Origin: G963666535 sp963666535 | GTDB taxonomy: Bacteria > Bacillota > Clostridia > Oscillospirales > Oscillospiraceae | DNA: 64,000 nt | Direction of reading: 5' to 3' | Assembly: GCA_963666535.1 (NCBI GenBank) | Contig: OY762913.1 | Location: 1,984,001 to 2,048,000 of the forward strand | Shown: positions 50,249-59,069 of the stretch, piece after piece | How positions within the stretch are numbered: the first letter of the stretch is position 1 | Layout of the letters: every line of letters begins with the position of its first letter | Notes under the pieces: generated by a model | Told to the model about the DNA's origin: nothing | The model's input: the letters and a program-made list of their open reading frames with translations, nothing else | The model's database searches: none | Translations under genes and position numbers: made by a program

Positions 50249-50938
50249 ATGAAACTGATTACAGTTGCCGGCCCCCCCTCCTCAGGCAAAACCTCAGTGA
50301 TTATCAAACTGCTGGAAACGATGCAGCTCAAACCCGGAAGTGTGGGAGTTGTTAAATTCGACTGCTTGACTTCTTTTGATTATATCCGCTACCAAGAAGC
50401 CGGCATCAAAATTGTGACAGGCTATTCCGGCAAAACCTGTCCTGACCATTTTTTTGTCAGTAATATTGAAGATGCTGTCCGATGGGGGTTAACCTCCGGA
50501 TTTGATTTGCTCATCACTGAAAGTGCGGGATTATGCAACCGCTGTTCTCCGTACATCAACGGCATTACTTCCATCTGTGTCATAGACAACCTGTCCGGTG
50601 TGAATACGCCGCGAAAAATCGGCCCTATGCTTAAGTTTGCGGATATTGTTGCCGTTACAAAAGGCGATATCGTTTCTCAGGCAGAGCGAGAAGTATTCAC
50701 GTTTAACATCAGGCAGATCAATCATTCTGCAAAAATCATTTCCATTAACGGCATAACAGGACAAGGCACGTTCATGCTGGCAAAGCATTTGAAGCAGGCC
50801 CGGGAAATTGTGACGCTGAAGGATATGAAATTGAGATTTACCACGCCTGCAGCAGTTTGTTCCTACTGTACGGGAGAAACCAGGATCGGGGAATTATATC
50901 AGCTGGGAACCTTAAAGAAGATGGAGTTCGAACTATGA
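50249..50938 (+). CDS. HypB/UreG/CooC-like P-loop GTPase with CxxC motifs
   Basis: A 229-residue SIMIBI-class nucleotide hydrolase. Walker A is GPPSSGKTS at residues 8-16. The Walker B region reads LLITESAGLCNRCSPY near 88-102, placing a CxxC pair exactly where HypB carries metal-binding cysteines. VTKGD near 134 is the guanine-specificity motif. A second CxxC (CSYCTGETRIG) is near 206. Known relatives deliver nickel to hydrogenase, urease or CO dehydrogenase. Here the partner enzyme is absent. TAGGAG precedes the ATG. The stop overlaps the ATG of the ATPase gene by four bases. Target metal or cofactor unknown. Confidence 0.75.
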   Translation: MKLITVAGPPSSGKTSVIIKLLETMQLKPGSVGVVKFDCLTSFDYIRYQEAGIKIVTGYSGKTCPDHFFVSNIEDAVRWGLTSGFDLLITESAGLCNRCSPYINGITSICVIDNLSGVNTPRKIGPMLKFADIVAVTKGDIVSQAEREVFTFNIRQINHSAKIISINGITGQGTFMLAKHLKQAREIVTLKDMKLRFTTPAAVCSYCTGETRIGELYQLGTLKKMEFEL

Positions 50939-51945
50939 ATGGCCGAGAATTGTACGAGTTCATCGTGAACAAGCCTGTATCCACACTTATTGAAACATAT
51001 CCACTGACTTCAGATTTTCTGGCGAACATAAGGATCGGAATTGTTGCTCAGGATATCCCCCTGCCGCAGATGTTGGAGCGCGTTGACGAAACCATCCTGC
51101 AGGAGTTCGCAATCACCGCAGCAGAGATTCCTGTTCAATTATGCAAATTTTTGATGACATTTACCAGCGATACCACGGGGGAAGAGACCATATCATCCCT
51201 GACAATTGAAGGCGGACAGAATAAGCTCGGTCAGGATGAAAACATCAGCCTCACTTTATATAAGGGAGAGGTCACAGCCATTGTTGGCCCCACAGGTTCC
51301 GGAAAAAGCAGGCTGCTTGGCGATATTGAGTGTTTGGCGCAGAGAGATACCCCCACAAGGCGGCTTATCCTGCTGGATGGGAAGGAACTCACAGACGACC
51401 AGCGGTTTGAAATGGATGGTAAGCTTGTGGCCCAGCTTTCTCAGAACATGAATTTCATCATGGATCTGACGGCACATGAGTTTCTGGAAATGCATGCCAG
51501 AAGCAGATTTTCACGCGATGTTGAAACCACAGTAGCCCTATGCATGACATGTGCCAACAGTCTTGCAGGCGAGACCTTTGACGCCAGTACCAAGGTAACC
51601 CAGCTCAGCGGCGGTCAGTCCAGAGCATTGATGATTGCAGACACTGCGTATATGAGCCACTCCCCGCTTGTGCTGATTGATGAAATCGAAAACGCAGGAA
51701 TTGACCGAAAAAAAGCAATTCAGGTGCTGGCGAAAAAGGATAAAATCGTTTTGATCGCCACCCACGACCCCCTTCTGGCCCTCAGTGCCGACCGGCGGAT
51801 TGTCATCCAAAACGGCGGAATCTTTAAAATCATTGAAACAACGCCCCAGGAGCGGCAGGTTCTGCAGGAGATTGAGCGGATTGACAACATGACCCAAGCA
51901 TTGCGGAACAAGTTAAGATCGGGTGCGCTGATTGATCACATATAG
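50935..51945 (+). CDS. Soluble ABC-type ATPase with an N-terminal DUF1858-like helical domain
   Basis: A 336-residue cytoplasmic protein. Residues 1-75 form a helical domain (ELYEFIVNKPVSTLIETYP) that resembles DUF1858-type modules. Residues 85-310 are an ABC ATPase: Walker A GPTGSGKS near 118, signature LSGGQ near 222, Walker B VLIDEIENAG near 245 and the switch histidine in IATHD near 275. No membrane partner is encoded nearby, so it is unlikely to be a normal transporter; by analogy with AtwA-like or UvrA-like soluble ABC proteins it may power remodelling of a metalloprotein. ATG 50935 overlaps the previous stop (ATGA). Family assignment is clear only for the ATPase part. Confidence 0.75.
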   Translation: MNGRELYEFIVNKPVSTLIETYPLTSDFLANIRIGIVAQDIPLPQMLERVDETILQEFAITAAEIPVQLCKFLMTFTSDTTGEETISSLTIEGGQNKLGQDENISLTLYKGEVTAIVGPTGSGKSRLLGDIECLAQRDTPTRRLILLDGKELTDDQRFEMDGKLVAQLSQNMNFIMDLTAHEFLEMHARSRFSRDVETTVALCMTCANSLAGETFDASTKVTQLSGGQSRALMIADTAYMSHSPLVLIDEIENAGIDRKKAIQVLAKKDKIVLIATHDPLLALSADRRIVIQNGGIFKIIETTPQERQVLQEIERIDNMTQALRNKLRSGALIDHI

Positions 51946-52044
51946 TTCCATGTCGGCAAATGACCTTGGTCTAACCTTATCATTGGCCTAACCGTAAATT
52001 CAAATCATCTTACTTCTTTGGAGAGATAAGAAAGGGTGCTTCCT

Positions 52045-52824
52045 ATGTGGGAACTATACGACGCATTGATTCGTGGTATTCCAGCCCATCTGACTGCGGA
52101 TACGGTCATTTGCGGTTACGGACACACAATCGTTGCCAACGAACTTGGGGTGGGGATCAGTTCTTCCCTGCTGTTTGAAACCAGATTGCCGATCTTCTCT
52201 GGAAATCTGCTTGGCGCCCCGTTACGTCAGGTTGCGGAACTGATTAAATCATGGAATCTTCCGGAAGCTTCCATCGGTCACGCTGCGCTAAACTCCTACT
52301 ACAACAGCCCGTCTGTTGCTCGAAGCGCAGGCATTGAATTTTCAGACTCCCTGTATCGAGAAGATCGGCTTAATGATCCCTTTATCACCTCGCAGAATGA
52401 GGTAAAGGGGAAAAAAGTTGCGGTGATTGGCCATTTTCCTTACTTAGAAACATTTTTTGAGCGGATATGCGATCTGCACATCATAGAGTGGGAACCGACG
52501 GAGCAGGGAGACTATCCGTTTCCCTCCTGCGAATATATTCTTCCGGAATGTGATCATATTTTTATTTCCTCCAGAAGCATCGTAGATAAGACACTTCCGC
52601 GGCTTTTAGAGCTGTCGAAACATGCAAGGCAGGTCGTGATTGTCGGGCCATCTACCACACTGGCACCCCTTCTTCTCGATTCAGGGGTCACCGATCTTTC
52701 CGGCTTTATTATAAAAGACAGGGAAAAGGCGTTCCGGGTCGCCGCAGGAGCCGAAAATGCCAGACTTTACACCTCCGGTCAAAAAGTATCCTTAAAAAGA
52801 AATGAGGCTGTCCATGACATTTAA
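52045..52824 (+). CDS. DUF4213/DUF364 protein (putative heavy-metal chelation)
   Basis: A 259-residue protein. The N-terminal about 95 residues (MWELYDALIRGIP, then VICGYGHTIVANELGVGIS) match the enolase-N-like DUF4213. The C-terminal about 150 residues are a Rossmann-like DUF364 domain (KKVAVIGHFPYLE near 125, DHIFISSRSIVDKTLP near 172, VVIVGPSTTLAPLLL near 203). DUF364 proteins have been suggested to chelate or insert metals, largely from context and structure. ATG 52045 is chosen over the GTG at 52036 because AAAGGG overlaps the latter. It ends 11 bases inside the next gene. Confidence 0.8.
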   Translation: MWELYDALIRGIPAHLTADTVICGYGHTIVANELGVGISSSLLFETRLPIFSGNLLGAPLRQVAELIKSWNLPEASIGHAALNSYYNSPSVARSAGIEFSDSLYREDRLNDPFITSQNEVKGKKVAVIGHFPYLETFFERICDLHIIEWEPTEQGDYPFPSCEYILPECDHIFISSRSIVDKTLPRLLELSKHARQVVIVGPSTTLAPLLLDSGVTDLSGFIIKDREKAFRVAAGAENARLYTSGQKVSLKRNEAVHDI

Positions 52825-53512
52825 CTGGGCCGAAGACACCATACGTTGGTATCAAAATGCCAGTGATTTCACCGGGTTTTACAAAAACATTGCGGAAACC
52901 ATCGCGCCAATGCTTTCGGGCTTTCACAGCTTATGCGACCTGGGGTGTGGGCTTGGACTTGTTGATTTAGAACTTGCCAGCAGGATGGAGCGCATTGATT
53001 GCATTGACATCAATGCAATTGCACTAGCCGCATTAACGGCAACTATAAAAATCCGCGGCATTCAAAACGTTTACCCGCATCTTCGTGATTGCGACCATTT
53101 GGATGGACAATGGGACGTGGCCTACATGAGCTTTTTTGGCAGCAACGAGCTTGACAGGTTTCTCCCCGTATGCAAAAAGCTGATTGCTGTCGTTGCCGCA
53201 ACATCAGGCGGAGAAATGTTCCCTTCCCAAAAACGCAATTTCAAACGAAGCACCGTAGAAAACACGGAGCAGTATTTACGCAGCTTAACGATAGAATATA
53301 AGCTGACCCATAAAGAGTTCGAATTTGGTCAGCCCTTTTCCTCCCTGGACGATGCCCGGAAATTCGTTTTGTCCTATTCTCCGCACCTGACCGAACCGGA
53401 AATGGAATCATTCTTTTCAGACAGAATGGTGCAGACAAACAGCGTAACATATCCATTTTTCATTCCCCGGTCAAAGACAATCGGCATTTTCGAGATTGCG
53501 GGAAAACGATAA
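52814..53512 (+). CDS. SAM-dependent methyltransferase
   Basis: A 232-residue class I methyltransferase. Motif I is LCDLGCGLGLVDLEL near residue 41 and an acidic motif II DCIDINAIAL follows near 62. The C-terminal half is not typical and may fix substrate specificity. ATG 52814 has GAGG just before it, inside the end of the DUF364 gene, so translation is coupled. As the last gene of the cluster it probably methylates a tetrapyrrole-like, cofactor or protein substrate handled by the other proteins; this is inference. Confidence 0.75.
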   Translation: MTFNWAEDTIRWYQNASDFTGFYKNIAETIAPMLSGFHSLCDLGCGLGLVDLELASRMERIDCIDINAIALAALTATIKIRGIQNVYPHLRDCDHLDGQWDVAYMSFFGSNELDRFLPVCKKLIAVVAATSGGEMFPSQKRNFKRSTVENTEQYLRSLTIEYKLTHKEFEFGQPFSSLDDARKFVLSYSPHLTEPEMESFFSDRMVQTNSVTYPFFIPRSKTIGIFEIAGKR

Positions 53513-53564
53513 GCGCTTTTCTCCTCCTTGTAGCCAAAGCAGGGATTGAACCTGCCACACCAAA

Positions 53565-53609
53565 GACACCCAGGCCAGTTTCTAAACGAAACCCGTCTGG
53601 GTGCCTTTT
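53565..53609. terminator. Terminator after the methyltransferase gene
   Basis: GACACCCAG (53565-53573) and CTGGGTGCC (53597-53605) pair with one mismatch, with an inner GTTTC/GAAAC stem, followed by TTTT. It lies between convergent operons and may serve both. Confidence 0.8.
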
Positions 53610-53628
53610 ATGCCATATTGGTCATTTC

Positions 53629-54354
53629 CTATTTTGCTTTTCTTTTTGCTTCATGCAGAATCGCAAGAAACAGGACCCCTGCTCCCAAAATCGTGCAAAT
53701 ACATTTGCCGATGAGAACAGAAAGCGGCATGGAAAACGCGGGATCAAGCACCCCCAATGTCAGCGGATACTGGGAAAAGAAATCCGCGCTCAACAGGTCG
53801 GCGGCTGACGGAAGTGGCAGCAGGTTAAGCGCAAGCATAAGCGCCAGAAAAACGATCAGCAGCGCCGGATGGATGCGTCCGCACAAAAAACCAATGCCTA
53901 AGACAAATACCAGCACCGGCAGCACAACGGTCGTGGCGCTCAGCAAAAGCCAGCCGATTGGGACAGAGGCTCCAAATAGGGCAAGCAGAAAACCGAGGCC
54001 CAAAAGAATGATAAAAAATACCAGCGCCAACCATGCGACTGCCGCAGCGGCGCATTTCACAAGAAGATACCACCCCCAACTGACAGGCGTTGCCGCGGTC
54101 AGCACTTGCACATTCCGGGCTTTTCCCGAAAAGAGATTCCAAAGAAAAAAAAGCAGCGCAGCGCACAGAACAGGCATGACGTCTGCCAGATAACTTCCAA
54201 AACTCCAAGGAGAGAAGGGTGCAGTATCGGCCACGCCGCAAATGGTCTTAGTGGTCAAAATCTGCCAGCCGAAGCACAGGCACACCGCAAGAAGACCGGC
54301 AAAAGATTTGGTACCTATCAGGCGGCGAAGCTCATAGAAAAATAGTTTACGCAA
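53629..54354 (-). CDS. ABC-2 type permease subunit
   Basis: A 241-residue membrane protein with six predicted spans (about 18-35, 58-78, 98-125, 132-155, 160-178 and 215-235) and an N-terminal cytoplasmic MRKLFFYELRRLIGTKSF typical of ABC-2 permeases. Its start overlaps the stop of the permease-peptidase gene by eight bases. With that protein and the ATPase at 56557 it forms an exporter. Substrate unknown. Confidence 0.82.
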   Translation of the reverse strand: MRKLFFYELRRLIGTKSFAGLLAVCLCFGWQILTTKTICGVADTAPFSPWSFGSYLADVMPVLCAALLFFLWNLFSGKARNVQVLTAATPVSWGWYLLVKCAAAAVAWLALVFFIILLGLGFLLALFGASVPIGWLLLSATTVVLPVLVFVLGIGFLCGRIHPALLIVFLALMLALNLLPLPSAADLLSADFFSQYPLTLGVLDPAFSMPLSVLIGKCICTILGAGVLFLAILHEAKRKAK

Positions 54355-56560
54355 GATTCAAATCCTCCTCGGTCAGCCCGCAGGCATCCAAAAATTCCTG
54401 ATAGGTCAGGTAGGGGTAGCTGTAATCAATCTTCCGGTTGAACAAGCCGCTGAGAATTTCATCCATCTTTTCCTCGCCCCCCACAAACTGTTCCGCTTTC
54501 AGAATCTTCAGCGGCATTTCACAGTATTGCCGGACGGTAGAAAGGCTGTTGGCGATGTCTGCCCGGTACTGCTCCGGCAGGGCTTCCAGATATTTGGGAT
54601 TGCGGATGTAAAAATTATTGTAATAACTGTCTACCCCCGTCTGCCAGTGATTCACATAGTTTTTCTGGGCGTAAGCGTCCCCATACAGCTCTTTCATCAT
54701 GCGGTAGGTGGTGTAGACCGTCAGGCCCTCCGACGACCAAAGCCCCCCGGAAACTTCCGAATCAAACATATTGCCCAATCCCCACCACTGATGCACAATT
54801 TCGTGCGCCAGCACCTCGCTGCCGCCGGCACCCTTGTCCGGGTCGTTTAGCCCCTGCTCATTGAAGCTGTCCTCCCCCATGACACTGGCTCCGTTTCCTG
54901 CATAGCCACCCCCTGCCGCCCCGATCTCAATGAGGCGCATGGTGTCATTCTTGTAAAATTGCAGTGGCCCATAGTGTGAGGTGCAGTAGTCGAACACGCG
55001 GCTGATTACGCTATCCACACCGCACTCCTCCATGACCCTTTGGTGCTTTTGACTGTAGTAAAATTCAACATTGATTCCGGCTGTCTGGATGGTATGGGAC
55101 ACATAGTCGCCGGCATAAAGGATAATATTACCGCCTGTGTCATTGATGCACCACTGCACTGTACCATCCTGATTGGTTCCGGTCTCGGTTGTGGTTCCCG
55201 TGCCAAACAGCACCGGAATCATCCCCTCCGGCAGAGACAGGGTTGCCGAGTACGGCGGTTGGTCCTCCGTACTCCAGACAAAATTCCAAGGCATAGGTGC
55301 AAAGTCTTCGTTGGCCAAATAGATATAATCCGTACTGATTTCCAAATTGCCCTGCATGGTCTCCAGAATGTTCCACTCCTGCGGGAACCCTCCGTACTCG
55401 ACGACCAGCTCAATCGCCGCATCGGAAGGCAAGTCCACCTCTATGGTTTTTCCGTTCTGGTCATCGTCGTTCCAGTCCCGAACGGTTGTTTGGCTCCCGT
55501 TGGCGGTAACGGAGGAAACCGTATACCCCGGATTGACCCGAAAGGAAACCGTCTGCGGCTGTCCGCTGGTATTTTGCAGCTGGTACGTGGCCGTGCCCCA
55601 CTGGCATCCCGTCTGAAGGTCGGGGCGTACCGCCACATGGATAGAAGAATAGGTAACTGCATCGCAATATTCAATGTTATTGTAGAGATCGTCATTGATC
55701 TCCAGCTTGCTGTGATCCAGAAAGGGCTGCGCCGCATAAGTCCAGCAGCCGGTGGCAGCCAGCAGGACCGCCATCAGCAGAAGATATGCCTTCCTCACAT
55801 TTCGAACCGCAGAGTGGAACAGCCCCCTGCCATACCGCCTGACACACAGAAACGAAGCGCTCCATACACCGCCAAGGATCAGCAGCCAAAACAGTCGGTT
55901 CCAAGCGATGGACCGCAGCAGTCTGACACTGCCAAAGTCATCGGATAAATAGCCAATCGGTGGATTCACCCAGCGCAGCAGCCAGCTTTCCGCCCACACA
56001 TTCATGCTCAGCAGCAGAAATACTGCAAGCAAAACCAGTGTCAAATCCAGCCGCCGGGTAATTTGATAGGCCGACGCGGTGAACAAAATGGCAAACACGA
56101 TGGCAGGCAGCATAATGAGCAGGTAAAACGACAAGTAGAGTCCACCCCGGAATACCGAGCCGAGCTGGGCGCTTGTAAAGGGAAACCATACGATCAGCAC
56201 CACAATTTGCACAGCAACCGCAGCCAGAAGTAAAGCCAGCGTCCGGGCCAAATGGAAGGACAAGGGTGAAATCATGGCATCGGTCAGCACATCGGTGCGG
56301 TTTCTATGCCCCCGGTCCAGTTCAAGCGTAGTCAGCAAGCCAAATGCCAGTGCCCCCACCAGTGCTCCCGCCAGCGCCGGGTTGCCCAGATAAGTTCCAT
56401 TCAGTGATGTGGCGTAGGAAGAGGCGGATGTAGAATACAGGGAACGATAGATCCACAGACCAAACGCAGGAGACGCAGTAACCACCGCCACAATCAGCCA
56501 GACTTGCCGGGTACGAAACATCCTTCCCGCCTCTACCCGTAACAAAGAAAGAAAATTCAT
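54347..56560 (-). CDS. ABC-2 permease fused to an M1-family metallopeptidase domain
   Basis: A 737-residue fusion. Residues 1-285 hold about seven membrane spans in ABC-2 permease style (MNFLSLLRVEAGRMFRTRQVW at the start). Then an extracytoplasmic region of about 450 residues resembles M1 aminopeptidases, with the zinc motif HEIVHQWWG near 560 and the downstream glutamate in SEGLTVYTTYRMM near 585. The catalytic domain should face outside. ATG 56560 overlaps the ATPase stop (ATGA); the longer frame upstream is read through the ATPase gene and is spurious. Similar fusions occur in Firmicute and Bacteroidete ABC systems. I infer processing or clearance of peptides coupled to export. Confidence 0.88.
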   Translation of the reverse strand: MNFLSLLRVEAGRMFRTRQVWLIVAVVTASPAFGLWIYRSLYSTSASSYATSLNGTYLGNPALAGALVGALAFGLLTTLELDRGHRNRTDVLTDAMISPLSFHLARTLALLLAAVAVQIVVLIVWFPFTSAQLGSVFRGGLYLSFYLLIMLPAIVFAILFTASAYQITRRLDLTLVLLAVFLLLSMNVWAESWLLRWVNPPIGYLSDDFGSVRLLRSIAWNRLFWLLILGGVWSASFLCVRRYGRGLFHSAVRNVRKAYLLLMAVLLAATGCWTYAAQPFLDHSKLEINDDLYNNIEYCDAVTYSSIHVAVRPDLQTGCQWGTATYQLQNTSGQPQTVSFRVNPGYTVSSVTANGSQTTVRDWNDDDQNGKTIEVDLPSDAAIELVVEYGGFPQEWNILETMQGNLEISTDYIYLANEDFAPMPWNFVWSTEDQPPYSATLSLPEGMIPVLFGTGTTTETGTNQDGTVQWCINDTGGNIILYAGDYVSHTIQTAGINVEFYYSQKHQRVMEECGVDSVISRVFDYCTSHYGPLQFYKNDTMRLIEIGAAGGGYAGNGASVMGEDSFNEQGLNDPDKGAGGSEVLAHEIVHQWWGLGNMFDSEVSGGLWSSEGLTVYTTYRMMKELYGDAYAQKNYVNHWQTGVDSYYNNFYIRNPKYLEALPEQYRADIANSLSTVRQYCEMPLKILKAEQFVGGEEKMDEILSGLFNRKIDYSYPYLTYQEFLDACGLTEEDLNLA

Positions 56561-57423
56561 CCCGGTGTTCCCTCTCTTTCGATCAGATACAGATAAGCAT
56601 CCTCCAATGTGGGTTCCACCGGATGCGCATAAGGGGGAAGAACATCCGCCACCCCTCGGCAGGAAATTCCTTGGGCAGTGTTGACCCGAGAGGTAATCTG
56701 AAGGGTTTGATCGGTGCGGCTCGCGCCGCTTTCCTGAAAAACGCCTACATGCCCCTCCGCCAGTCGGATCAGCTCTTCCGGGCGTCCGGTAAACAGGATT
56801 TCTCCATGATGAATGACAATCAGCTGATTGCATACCGACTGTACATCCTCAATGATATGGGTGGAGAGCAGCACAATTTTATCCTGCGCCGTTTGAGAGA
56901 ACAGGTTTCGGAACCGAATGCGTTCCTCCGGATCAAGCCCCACGGTGGGCTCGTCGAAAATCAGGAGTTCCGGTTGTCCCAGCAGTGCTTGCGCGATGCC
57001 CACCCGCTGGCGTTGTCCGCCGGAGAGCGTATGGATGCGCGCCCTGCGCTTTTCTGCAAGGTCTGTGGCAGAGATGACCTCTTCGATGGCCGTTTTGCTG
57101 TTTGGAATGCCTTTCAAAGCCGCCATGTAATCTAAAAACTGCCACACGGTCAGCTCGTCATAAAGGCCAAAGGCCTGGGGCAGATAACCCAGCTTGCATT
57201 TTAACGCTTTTTCACATTTTGTTAGCGGGATACCGTCCACCGTAACAGTCCCCCCAGTGGGCAGAAGCCCCGCCACCAGCAGCTTCATCAAGGTGGACTT
57301 TCCCGCTCCGTTCGGCCCCAAAAGTCCGATGAGGTTGGGGCTTTCCAGTGTCAGGCTTACATTGCGCAGTGCCTGCTTGCCTGAGGGATAGGTCATGTCC
57401 AAATGTTTCATTTCAATTTTCAT
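56557..57423 (-). CDS. ABC transporter ATP-binding protein
   Basis: A 288-residue ATPase of the CcmA/NatA type. Walker A is GPNGAGKST near residue 37, the signature LSGGQRQRVG near 136, Walker B LLIFDEPTVGLD near 156 and the switch histidine in LSTHI near 190. The C-terminal about 60 residues are a typical extra domain. ATG 57423 (MKIEMKHLDM) is used. The stop overlaps the permease-peptidase start, and the operon lies directly downstream of a two-component system. Confidence 0.95.
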   Translation of the reverse strand: MKIEMKHLDMTYPSGKQALRNVSLTLESPNLIGLLGPNGAGKSTLMKLLVAGLLPTGGTVTVDGIPLTKCEKALKCKLGYLPQAFGLYDELTVWQFLDYMAALKGIPNSKTAIEEVISATDLAEKRRARIHTLSGGQRQRVGIAQALLGQPELLIFDEPTVGLDPEERIRFRNLFSQTAQDKIVLLSTHIIEDVQSVCNQLIVIHHGEILFTGRPEELIRLAEGHVGVFQESGASRTDQTLQITSRVNTAQGISCRGVADVLPPYAHPVEPTLEDAYLYLIEREGTPG

Positions 57424-57552
57424 GTTTGCATGGATCCTTTCCGTAAAGTTGGACGGAAAGCGCTTCAGGCTTTCGGTCACAACATCGTCATATTGTTAGA
57501 ATAACCCATCTTTTTAGAGCAAAGTTGTATTCTGTTTGTGTTTTATATGGAG

Positions 57553-57585
57553 AAAAAACGGCGGCACGCAAAACGCACCGCCGCC
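57553..57585 (-). terminator. Terminator after the histidine kinase gene
   Basis: GGCGGC (57560-57565) and GCCGCC (57580-57585) pair with additional inner base pairs and are followed on the minus strand by TTTTTT. It separates the sensor pair from the ABC operon. Confidence 0.75.
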
Positions 57586-57599
57586 ACATTGGCTTTTGC

Positions 57600-59069
57600 T
57601 TATGGAAACTTCACAAGGACCACCACGCCGTCAGAGAAATTGCTTATCTCACATGTGGCACTGTGGCGATCGAGAATCATTTTGACAAGATATAAACCAA
57701 GCCCGCTGCCGCCGCTTTCCCGGTTGCGGGAAGCCTCTACCCGGTAGAACGCCTCAAACAGGCGGGGCAACTCCTGTTCCGGAATATGGGCGCCGCCGTT
57801 TTCCACGGTCAGAACCGGAGCTCCGTCCATCTGGAACAGGCGCACGCGCACAGCCGCACCCTTGGGCGAATAGAGAATGGCGTTGGTGAATAGATTCGCC
57901 AGTGCTCTTCCAAGCAAAGCTGTTTCTCCGAAAACGGTCACCCCAGGGGCAACTTGTACATCCAGAATCTGATTTTTTTGCTGTGCTAAATCCACAATCT
58001 GTTCTCCCTGTGCCGTCACCGCGGCTGACAGGTTCACCGTTTCCTGCTTTAATACGAATCCGGCACGCTCCATGCGCGAAATGACCATCATTTCCTGCAC
58101 AAGACTTTCCATTCGGTTGGTCACGGCTAAGGAACGGACCAAATACTTGTCCCTGTCCCGGTACACATCCACACCGGCCAGCATTCCGGATAGCTGTCCT
58201 TTCAAAATCGTGATGGGTGTCTTCAGTTCATGCGATGCGGCGGAGAAAAATGTGGTCCGCTGACGCTCCAGCTCCCGCTCGCAGTCAATATCCTTTCGAA
58301 GCATGTCGTTGGCTTCCTGCAATTCATCCAGCGCCGTGGAAAGTCGGTCAGACATCTCATCTAAATTTTTCCCCAGCACACCGATCTCATCGGTGCGGCG
58401 TTCCTTGCACTTCCATGTGAAGTCCAGGTTTGCCATCCTCTGTGAAATTCCACTAAGCCGAAGGATGGGCCTGGTGATATAGCGGGAATAAAACACGGCG
58501 CCCAACAAGGAAATGACCAATACGACCAGCGCCAAGTAAGGGAGCACCTTTCCCAGCGCCTGCTCCGTCTGATTCACCGCCGTCATGCCGGGAAGGACCA
58601 CCAGCGTATATTCTTCAGACGAATCCAGAAAGGAAAAGGAAACGGCCTGCGCTTCGCTGGTAGTTGATACAAAAGAATTTTCCCAGTCTCCGTCCGTCGC
58701 TATGGTTTCAGCTTGACTGGCGGCAAGCGCAGAGCCATGGTCTGAGGCATAGTCCACACTGACGGACACAGAGGTCGGCAGCACCACATAGTTTTCATGT
58801 GAATCAAAAACCGTAACGTCCGCCCCTGTGTTCAACATAAATTCGTCAATCACCGGGCCGCAGTCCTCAAGGGTAGTTCCCTGCAGGTCGCCGGTTAAAT
58901 CGAGTGTCCGATCCGCTAACTCGTCATTGACAATGGAAATATAATAAATGGGGGTTGTCCATGCAATAAAAAGATAAGTAACGCCACAGGCAGAAGCCAG
59001 GATGAGGGCTGTTACCACAAAGATCCGGGTGGTCAGGCTGCGCGCAAACCGGCTAATTAATTTTTTCCA
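57600..59069 (-). CDS. Sensor histidine kinase
   Basis: A 489-residue membrane kinase. Membrane spans at about 15-38 and 185-205 flank an extracellular sensor of about 145 residues. A HAMP domain follows (about 207-260), then HisKA with phosphoacceptor SHELKTPIT near 288, and HATPase with NLFTNAILYSPKG near 400 and GSGLGLYLVK near 460. GTG 59069 is preceded by GGGGAG and gives the expected N-terminus; longer starts overlap the regulator gene. It overlaps the response regulator by 17 bases. Adjacent to a permease-peptidase ABC operon, it probably senses an envelope or peptide signal. Confidence 0.92.
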   Translation of the reverse strand, partial: WKKLISRFARSLTTRIFVVTALILASACGVTYLFIAWTTPIYYISIVNDELADRTLDLTGDLQGTTLEDCGPVIDEFMLNTGADVTVFDSHENYVVLPTSVSVSVDYASDHGSALAASQAETIATDGDWENSFVSTTSEAQAVSFSFLDSSEEYTLVVLPGMTAVNQTEQALGKVLPYLALVVLVISLLGAVFYSRYITRPILRLSGISQRMANLDFTWKCKERRTDEIGVLGKNLDEMSDRLSTALDELQEANDMLRKDIDCERELERQRTTFFSAASHELKTPITILKGQLSGMLAGVDVYRDRDKYLVRSLAVTNRMESLVQEMMVISRMERAGFVLKQETVNLSAAVTAQGEQIVDLAQQKNQILDVQVAPGVTVFGETALLGRALANLFTNAILYSPKGAAVRVRLFQMDGAPVLTVENGGAHIPEQELPRLFEAFYRVEASRNRESGGSGLGLYLVKMILDRHSATCEISNFSDGVVVLVKFP

